Source: JBMONI01 sp049324575
GTDB lineage: Bacteria; Omnitrophota; Omnitrophia; Omnitrophales; Aquincolibacteriaceae
Assembly (NCBI GenBank): GCA_049324575.1
Contig: JBMONI010000019.1
Span: 1-64,000, forward strand
Direction: 5' to 3'
DNA length: 64,000 nucleotides
Shown: positions 59,863-64,000 of the stretch, one piece after another
Layout of the letters: each line of letters begins with the position of its first letter
Numbering within the stretch: the first letter of the stretch is position 1
Made by a program: the position numbers and the translations under genes
The notes under the pieces: generated by a model
Seen by the model: the letters and a program-made list of their open reading frames with translations, nothing else
The model's database searches: none
Told to the model about the DNA's origin: nothing

Positions 59863-60951
59863 TTAGGCGACAGGCCGAAGGACAGCCAAGGTTTCGAGGT
59901 GGCGGGTTCGTGGAAAAAAATCAAAGGGAAGGATCCGCTCGAGCCGCCAGGAACCTGCCGTCAGGATCCGCAAATCCCTTACGAGTGATGCCGGTGAACA
60001 GGACAGATAAAGAAGTGCTTCAAAACCGGCCGGAGAAGCGCTTTTCGACATGACGGCCAGCAGTGCCGAAACGGCCGGGCTCAAGCCCGCGCGAGGAGGA
60101 TCGATCATGGCGATCTTGGATCCGTGGCCGGACCGGGCCAAAAGCCTTTCGAGATGCTCCTCGACCTTGCCGTGGATCTGTTTGACCTTTTCTTGTAATC
60201 CGTGCCGCTGGATGTTGTAAGCGGCCAGCTTGGAAGAGCCCGCGCATTCTTCGATCATCCAGACCCCCGCCGCATCGGGTTCAAGGCAAAGCCCGAACAG
60301 TCCCACGCCGGAATAAAGATCGAAAAATTCCGGACGGGCGCGGAAAAGTCCGGTCGCACGGATCGTTTCGATCAAACGCGGCAGGATCGAGAGATTGGCC
60401 TGGAAAAACGTTTCGAGCGAATAATAGACCTTCCGCCCGCCGATCTCGGTCCACAGATAATCCTTTTCCTCCATCTCCAGGGACCGACGGCCGATCCCGC
60501 CCCAAAAAATACGGCCGTCATCTCCGGTTCTCACCACAAGATTCGCCGTACGGTATTTCGGCGGGAGCCGTTCGGCGGCCAACCGTCCCAGCTCAGGCAG
60601 GAAATCCGAAATATTCTTTTTCGCGATCCAGCAACGATCAACGGGGATCGTGCGGTGGGTCCCCTCTTTACGGAAACCCATGACCAGCTCGCCGCCGCGC
60701 AAGCGATAGATCCCGATATCAAGTCGATGCCGGTAATGATAAATGTCGGGCGAAGGCACGACGGCCCCGACCTTTTCAGGGGCGGCCACCGCCGCCTCGG
60801 CCAGGAGCGAAACCAGCTCTTCCCGCTTGAGACGAAGCTCGTCCTCATAAGCAAGATGCTGATACAGACATCCGCCGCAAGATTCAAAAACCGGGCAAAT
60901 CGACTGCGTTTTCAGATCGGATTCGATGGAAGTTCCGAGGCCGGTCACCAT
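59863..60951 (-). CDS. rlmD: 23S rRNA uracil-5-methyltransferase (RlmD/RumA family)
   Basis: Methylates a uridine in 23S rRNA (m5U1939 in RlmD). The 362-residue protein lacks the TRAM domain of E. coli RlmD. The iron-sulfur cluster cysteines are seen in CPVFESCGGC and DRCW. The SAM domain reads FDLYSGVGLFGLCL, followed by the DPPRAG loop and the catalytic Cys in LYLSCSPASLVRDL. ATG at 60951 is used because folB starts on the other strand at 61009; the longer frame would overlap folB. Another m5U target (TrmA, RlmC) is possible, since branch choice by eye is hard. Confidence 0.88.
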   Translation of the reverse strand: MVTGLGTSIESDLKTQSICPVFESCGGCLYQHLAYEDELRLKREELVSLLAEAAVAAPEKVGAVVPSPDIYHYRHRLDIGIYRLRGGELVMGFRKEGTHRTIPVDRCWIAKKNISDFLPELGRLAAERLPPKYRTANLVVRTGDDGRIFWGGIGRRSLEMEEKDYLWTEIGGRKVYYSLETFFQANLSILPRLIETIRATGLFRARPEFFDLYSGVGLFGLCLEPDAAGVWMIEECAGSSKLAAYNIQRHGLQEKVKQIHGKVEEHLERLLARSGHGSKIAMIDPPRAGLSPAVSALLAVMSKSASPAGFEALLYLSCSPASLVRDLRILTAGSWRLERILPFDFFPRTRHLETLAVLRPVA

Positions 60952-60972
60952 GACGGGAAGTATCCCCGCAAA

Positions 60973-61002
60973 TAGACAAACGGTCAAGGGAAATGCTAGA
61001 CT
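60973..61002 (+). promoter_or_regulatory. Promoter of folB, probably leaderless
   Basis: TAGACA (60973-60978), 18 bases and TAGACT (60997-61002, preceded by TGC as in an extended -10). The ATG of folB starts 6 bases after the -10, so the mRNA would begin at or close to the start codon. No ribosome site is present. Confidence 0.45.
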
Positions 61003-61008
61003 TGGGCC

Positions 61009-61365
61009 ATGCGTGACAAGCTTTTTATCGAAGGACTCGAAGCCCGCTGCGTGATCGGCATTTTTGACTGGGAACGCAAGGTCCGCCAGAAGGTCCTGAT
61101 CGATCTCGAGATCCCTTTTGACAACCGCATCACGGCCCGCCGGGACCGTATCGAGAACGCCCTTGATTACAAACGCCTTGCCCAACGGGTCCGGCGTTTT
61201 GTTTCCGAAAGCCGCTTTTTCCTGATCGAGACCCTCGCCGAAAAAACCGCCTCGATGATCTTGCGAGAATTCCCCGTCCGGCGTCTCAGGCTACGGCTCT
61301 CGAAGCCGGGCGCGCTTCGCCACTCGCGCAATGTCGGGGTTGAGATCACTCGTGCAAAAAAATAA
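61009..61365 (+). CDS. folB: Dihydroneopterin aldolase
   Basis: Cleaves dihydroneopterin to 6-hydroxymethyl-dihydropterin in folate synthesis. The 118-residue protein starts DKLFIEGLEARCVIGIFDWE and keeps ALDYKRLAQRVRRF, LIETLAE and the late LRLSKPGAL, the standard order of FolB. The lysine in LRLSKPGA is the expected active-site residue. It overlaps folK by 35 bases or, with a GTG start for folK, 14 bases. The pair is consistent with the folate cyclo-ligase in the window. A -10-like box sits directly before the ATG. Confidence 0.95.
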   Translation: MRDKLFIEGLEARCVIGIFDWERKVRQKVLIDLEIPFDNRITARRDRIENALDYKRLAQRVRRFVSESRFFLIETLAEKTASMILREFPVRRLRLRLSKPGALRHSRNVGVEITRAKK

Positions 61366-61831
61366 GCGGCGTTATTACCTGAGCCTCGGTTCGAACATCC
61401 ATCCTGAAAAAAACATGCCGGAAAGTCTCCGCCTCCTGCGGAAGACCCTGGGCCGGCTTCGCGTTTCTTCTTTCTATGAAACAGATCCGGTCGGTCCCGC
61501 CGGCCGCGCCTGTTTCTGGAACTGTGCCGTTACGCTGCGTTCGTCCTTGAAGGTCTCCGCCCTGAAGCGTCTTCTTGCGGCGCTCGAACAGGCCATGGGG
61601 CGGCGGCGTGCAAAACGCCTCCGTTATCGCGCGCGTACGATCGATCTCGATCTGCTCCCGAAACGGGGTTACAAACGGCAAGCCTATGTCATGATCCCTC
61701 TCGCCGAGATCGCTCCCCGCGCTGTTGCTCCCGGGACGAAAAAGACCTTCGCGCGCCTCGCGGCCCGGTTCAAGGGAACCCCATCCGTACGCCGCCTTAT
61801 ATCCCGCGAACGGCGGAAGGGCCTCAGATGA
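61331..61831 (+). CDS. folK: 6-hydroxymethyl-dihydropterin pyrophosphokinase
   Basis: Adds pyrophosphate from ATP to hydroxymethyl-dihydropterin. The 166-residue product has YYLSLGSNIHPEKNM, SSFYETDPVG, and RYRARTIDLDLL with the D-x-D-x-D/L type metal motif, typical for HPPK. Two starts are possible: ATG at 61331 and GTG at 61352 (giving VQKNKRRYYLSLGSN). Neither has a strong ribosome site; coupling to folB by overlap is likely. A charged, arginine-rich tail ends the protein. The 3' end overlaps the TIGR04073-like gene by 8 bases, convergently. Confidence 0.93.
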   Translation: MSGLRSLVQKNKRRYYLSLGSNIHPEKNMPESLRLLRKTLGRLRVSSFYETDPVGPAGRACFWNCAVTLRSSLKVSALKRLLAALEQAMGRRRAKRLRYRARTIDLDLLPKRGYKRQAYVMIPLAEIAPRAVAPGTKKTFARLAARFKGTPSVRRLISRERRKGLR

Positions 61832-62120
61832 AAAAGACCATGTATTTGGCGTAGGGAGCCGCTCCCGAAGCCGTTTCGAGAGCTCCGGTAAGGAGTCCTC
61901 CGATAGTCCGGAAACTCCCGTCAACCGTTCCGGTAAGGACCCCAAGAGGGAAAGGCTGTTGGGCGGAATGAGTCAGGATCGCTTTGGGGATCTGAAAAAC
62001 CGAGCCGATCATACGCGCACTGCCTCCCAAAATACGCCCGGGATTCGCCCACGAAGGCCCCGCACTCCCCAAGAGCAGGACGAGCAAAAGGATCGCCGTA
62101 TGTCGAACTCGTTTTCCCAT
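61824..62120 (-). CDS. Small exported TIGR04073-like protein
   Basis: A 98-residue protein with a signal peptide (KRVRHTAILLLVLLLGSAGP, then SWA) and a hydrophobic body with the pattern GRILGGSARMIGSVFQIPKA, then GVLTGTVDGSFRTIGGLLTG and ends AKYMVFFI. This follows the layout of the exosortase system-associated TIGR04073 family (GRGxxNxxxGxxEiPK, then a glycine-rich middle and a short end). The function of the family is unknown. The match is by eye. The gene faces folK. Confidence 0.5.
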   Translation of the reverse strand: MGKRVRHTAILLLVLLLGSAGPSWANPGRILGGSARMIGSVFQIPKAILTHSAQQPFPLGVLTGTVDGSFRTIGGLLTGALETASGAAPYAKYMVFFI

Positions 62121-62168
62121 GCCCTTATTAACGACCCGGGAGCTTCTTGGCTCAAGCCTTCTTCTTGA

Positions 62169-62197
62169 CCAAGGCCCTAAGCTTGTCTTGGGTTTTT
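62169..62197 (+). terminator. Possible terminator hairpin
   Basis: CCAAG and CTTGG frame a 13-base loop and are followed by GTTTTTT. The stem is short. It could end readthrough from the plus-strand folB-folK transcript before the next gene. Confidence 0.3.
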
Positions 62198-62200
62198 TGG

Positions 62201-62228
62201 TTGAACTTTAGAAGGATTTGGCTAGGAT
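62201..62228 (+). promoter_or_regulatory. Promoter of the HldD-like gene, probably leaderless
   Basis: TTGAAC (62201-62206), a 16-base spacer and TAGGAT (62223-62228). The ATG lies 10 bases after the -10, so the expected start would leave a leader of only a few bases. Confidence 0.5.
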
Positions 62229-62238
62229 AGTCCCTCTT

Positions 62239-63180
62239 ATGAAAACGATCCTCATTACCGGTGCTTGCGGATTCATCGGATCGAATCTGACCCTGGAGCT
62301 CCAGCGGCGGTTTCCGGACACAAGGCTCATCGCCATGGACGATCTCCGGGGATCCAGCTTCAAAAATCTGCTCGGCTACCACGGCGATTTCCTGGCTTAC
62401 AATGTTGCCGACCCCGCCTGGTGTTCGGTTCTCGTCAAGCTCCCGATCGACGCCATTTTCCACCTGGCTTCGATCACCGACACAACCGTCCTGGACGAAA
62501 AAAAGATGATGGTGGACAATGTCGAAGGATTCCGGCTTATTCTGGATTTCGCTCTCGAGAAAAAGTGTCCCGTGGTCTTCGCTTCGTCGGCCGCAGTCTA
62601 CGGAAGCCAGGACCACCCCATGAAAGAAGAGGACGGCGGCCGGCCGAACAACATTTACGGCTATTCAAAATGGATCATGGAAAACCTCGCTCGCACTTAT
62701 TACGACCGTCTCAAGATCACGGGCCTGCGCTATTTCAATGTCTTCGGACCGGGAGAGGACTTCAAGGGCGCCGCCGCCAGCATGACCTATCAGCTCTACC
62801 GGCAAATGGCCCAAGGCAAACAGCCGCGGATCTTCAAATACGGCGAACAGCGCCGGGATTTCATCTATGTCAAGGATGTGGTCGAAGCCACGATTCGGGC
62901 GCTTGACGCCAAGAAGAACACGGTCGTCAATGTCGGCACCGGCGCCTCGACGTCTTTCAACGAACTGATCGACGCCATCAACGAAGGCCTGGAGACCCGC
63001 CTGAAACCGGATTACTTCGATAATCCATATAACTTTTATCAGAATTTCACCGAAGCTGACATGAGCCATACCGAAAAAATGCTCAGCTTCCGGTGTCGTT
63101 ATACCACCCGCGAAGGCGTCCTTGATTATGTGCGCAATTACCTTCGCACGGGGATCGCGGCAACCACGGTCACAAAATAA
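62239..63180 (+). CDS. HldD-like NAD-dependent epimerase
   Basis: A 313-residue extended SDR. The NAD loop is TGACGFIGSN, the active site S in FASSAAVYGS and Y-x-x-x-K in NIYGYSKWIME. The text LRYFNVFGPGEDFKGAAASM, QPRIFKYGEQRRDFIYVKDV and YQNFTEADMSHTEKMLSF matches ADP-L-glycero-D-manno-heptose-6-epimerase, which makes inner-core LPS heptose; a related nucleotide-sugar epimerase is the alternative. The ATG at 62239 is used because it gives MKTILITG directly. A TTG seven codons upstream is possible but sits on the putative -10 box. The gene supports a diderm envelope. Confidence 0.85.
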   Translation: MKTILITGACGFIGSNLTLELQRRFPDTRLIAMDDLRGSSFKNLLGYHGDFLAYNVADPAWCSVLVKLPIDAIFHLASITDTTVLDEKKMMVDNVEGFRLILDFALEKKCPVVFASSAAVYGSQDHPMKEEDGGRPNNIYGYSKWIMENLARTYYDRLKITGLRYFNVFGPGEDFKGAAASMTYQLYRQMAQGKQPRIFKYGEQRRDFIYVKDVVEATIRALDAKKNTVVNVGTGASTSFNELIDAINEGLETRLKPDYFDNPYNFYQNFTEADMSHTEKMLSFRCRYTTREGVLDYVRNYLRTGIAATTVTK

Positions 63181-63207
63181 CCTGGCCTTGGCCAGAAGAG
63201 GCGCACC

Positions 63208-64000
63208 ATGAACCGGGAACAGCTGATCTCCTACTTTTTCATCGGGTTCCTGCTTTTCATCGTCCTGCAGGTCTTTTATATCTTTTCGCCGTTCTTCAAA
63301 GCGATCTTCTGGGCGATGGTGCTGACCTTTACGTTCTATCCCCTACTCGCCTTTTTCAAAGAAAAACTCCGGATGCCGGAGACGATCGCCGCGTTGCTTC
63401 TGACAGTGATCGTTTTTCTGGTCGTGATCCCGCCGGTTGTGATCCTGGTAATCAATGTCACGCAGCAGGCGATCGATCTTTACCAGCTCGCCCTGGACTA
63501 TTTCCGTTCCGGAAAATTCCAGATCCTGATCGACAACCTGCGTGCCGCCCCTTTTATCCAGCGGATGGAAGCCCGGTTCGTTGAATGGGACATGTTGAAA
63601 AATTCGGCGGAATCCTGGGTGCTGAACTCCCTGAAGGCCCTTGGCCAGCACGCCGCCAGTTCCGTCGGCGAGCTCACCAAGAATCTTTTTGTGGCCGTCG
63701 TGAACCTTTTCTTCATGGCCTTCCTGGTTTTCGTCTTTTTGAAGGACGGCCACCGGATCGTCCGCTTCCTCTATGAAGTCGCGCCGTTCGAGGAAAAAAG
63801 CAAAAAGCTGATCTTCGGTCATATCAACGAATCGCTCTCGGCAGTGATCCGCGGACAGCTGTTCACGTCTTTTATGCAGGGACTCCTGGCGGGAACGATC
63901 TACGCGCTGCTCGGGATCCCGGCCCCGGTCCTTCTCGGCGTCGCCACTTTCATCGGTTCGCTTTTGCCGGTGATCGGCGCTTCAGGGATCTGGGTCCCGA
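63208..64000 (+). CDS. AI-2E family permease (partial, runs off the window)
   Basis: The ATG at 63208 opens a frame that is still open at the window end (264 codons seen). The text starts MNREQLISYFFIGFLLFIV and continues with AIFWAMVLTFTFYPLL, a helix IAALLLTVIVFLVVIPPVVILV, a helical soluble stretch, then VVNLFFMAFLVFVFLKDG and the later SAVIRGQLFTSFMQGLLAGT and LPVIGASGIWVP. This is the AI-2E/PerM-type transporter pattern (PF01594). The family holds AI-2 exporters and Na+/H+ antiporters, so substrate is open. The 3' end is outside the window. It follows the HldD-like gene by 27 bases and is probably cotranscribed. Confidence 0.88.
   Translation, partial: MNREQLISYFFIGFLLFIVLQVFYIFSPFFKAIFWAMVLTFTFYPLLAFFKEKLRMPETIAALLLTVIVFLVVIPPVVILVINVTQQAIDLYQLALDYFRSGKFQILIDNLRAAPFIQRMEARFVEWDMLKNSAESWVLNSLKALGQHAASSVGELTKNLFVAVVNLFFMAFLVFVFLKDGHRIVRFLYEVAPFEEKSKKLIFGHINESLSAVIRGQLFTSFMQGLLAGTIYALLGIPAPVLLGVATFIGSLLPVIGASGIWVP

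Noticed and set aside
62152..62616. Minus-strand open frame opposite the start of the HldD-like gene
   Set aside because: Shadow of a well-conserved epimerase; it also spans the promoter region.

Overview
The window reads as a chromosomal segment of a Gram-negative (diderm) bacterium with fairly high GC and dense, mostly minus-strand operons. Outer-membrane barrel proteins, dTDP-sugar and heptose-type sugar genes, a bacterial set of translation and replication enzymes, a sigma-70 factor, and a small secreted protein resembling the exosortase-associated TIGR04073 family fit a member of the PVC/Omnitrophota side of the bacterial tree. That placement is an inference from gene style only and is weak. 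There is no rRNA operon, CRISPR array, prophage or recognisable insertion sequence. Three tRNAs (Leu, Gln, Arg) lie in the first 12.4 kb, and two of them have partial copies of themselves close by.

Layout. 1-545: tRNA-Leu with palindromic repeats. 546-2851: an outer-membrane barrel protein, tRNA-Gln and a solitary YhcG/DUF1016 nuclease behind an AT-rich leader. 2933-6309: glnS, gltX and a single-domain response regulator. 6383-12086: a tightly overlapping operon running 5-formyl-THF cyclo-ligase, xseA, xseB, ispA, dxs, nadK. 12087-12618: tRNA-Arg and repeats. 12619-20126: apt, a sigma factor, ppdK, glyQS. 20224-30741: a signalling and envelope block with a 1,971-residue coiled-coil protein, a hybrid histidine kinase with a dead receiver, rfbB, rfbA and a response regulator. 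30848-35748: SDR, superoxide dismutase, a two-receiver regulator, dihydroorotase, a Trm112-like protein, rpmG (a 49-residue gene) and hisI. 35985-39404: a PHP-glycosyltransferase fusion and an alpha/beta hydrolase. 39425-49383: glgP, a DHH phosphoesterase, a porin, and the operon ROK kinase-ppx-ppk. 49588-52202: a four-gene operon of unknown function. 52474-57765: glycosyltransferases, a TPR-like protein and a UPF1-like helicase. 57821-60951: an MBL hydrolase, rluB, trmB, rlmD. 61009-64000: folB-folK, the TIGR04073-like gene, a HldD-like epimerase and an AI-2E-family permease that runs off the window.

How the genes work together. Many minus-strand genes join by ATGA or TTGA stop/start overlaps, which implies translational coupling; several starts are TTG or GTG. 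The ROK-ppx-ppk operon with glgP nearby looks like a polyphosphate and storage-carbohydrate region. The rfbBA genes sit directly behind the hybrid kinase and the giant coiled-coil gene, suggesting a link between signalling, a cytoskeletal-type protein and surface glycans. The best candidates for something undescribed are the coiled-coil protein with a roughly 300-residue module present three times, the four-gene operon at 49588-52202 (HTH-less LacI-type sensor, DUF5329-like secreted protein, PC4-like small protein, membrane kinase), and the PHP-GT4 fusion. Three genes (yhcG, folB, the HldD-like gene) have -10-like boxes so close to the start codon that leaderless mRNAs are likely.
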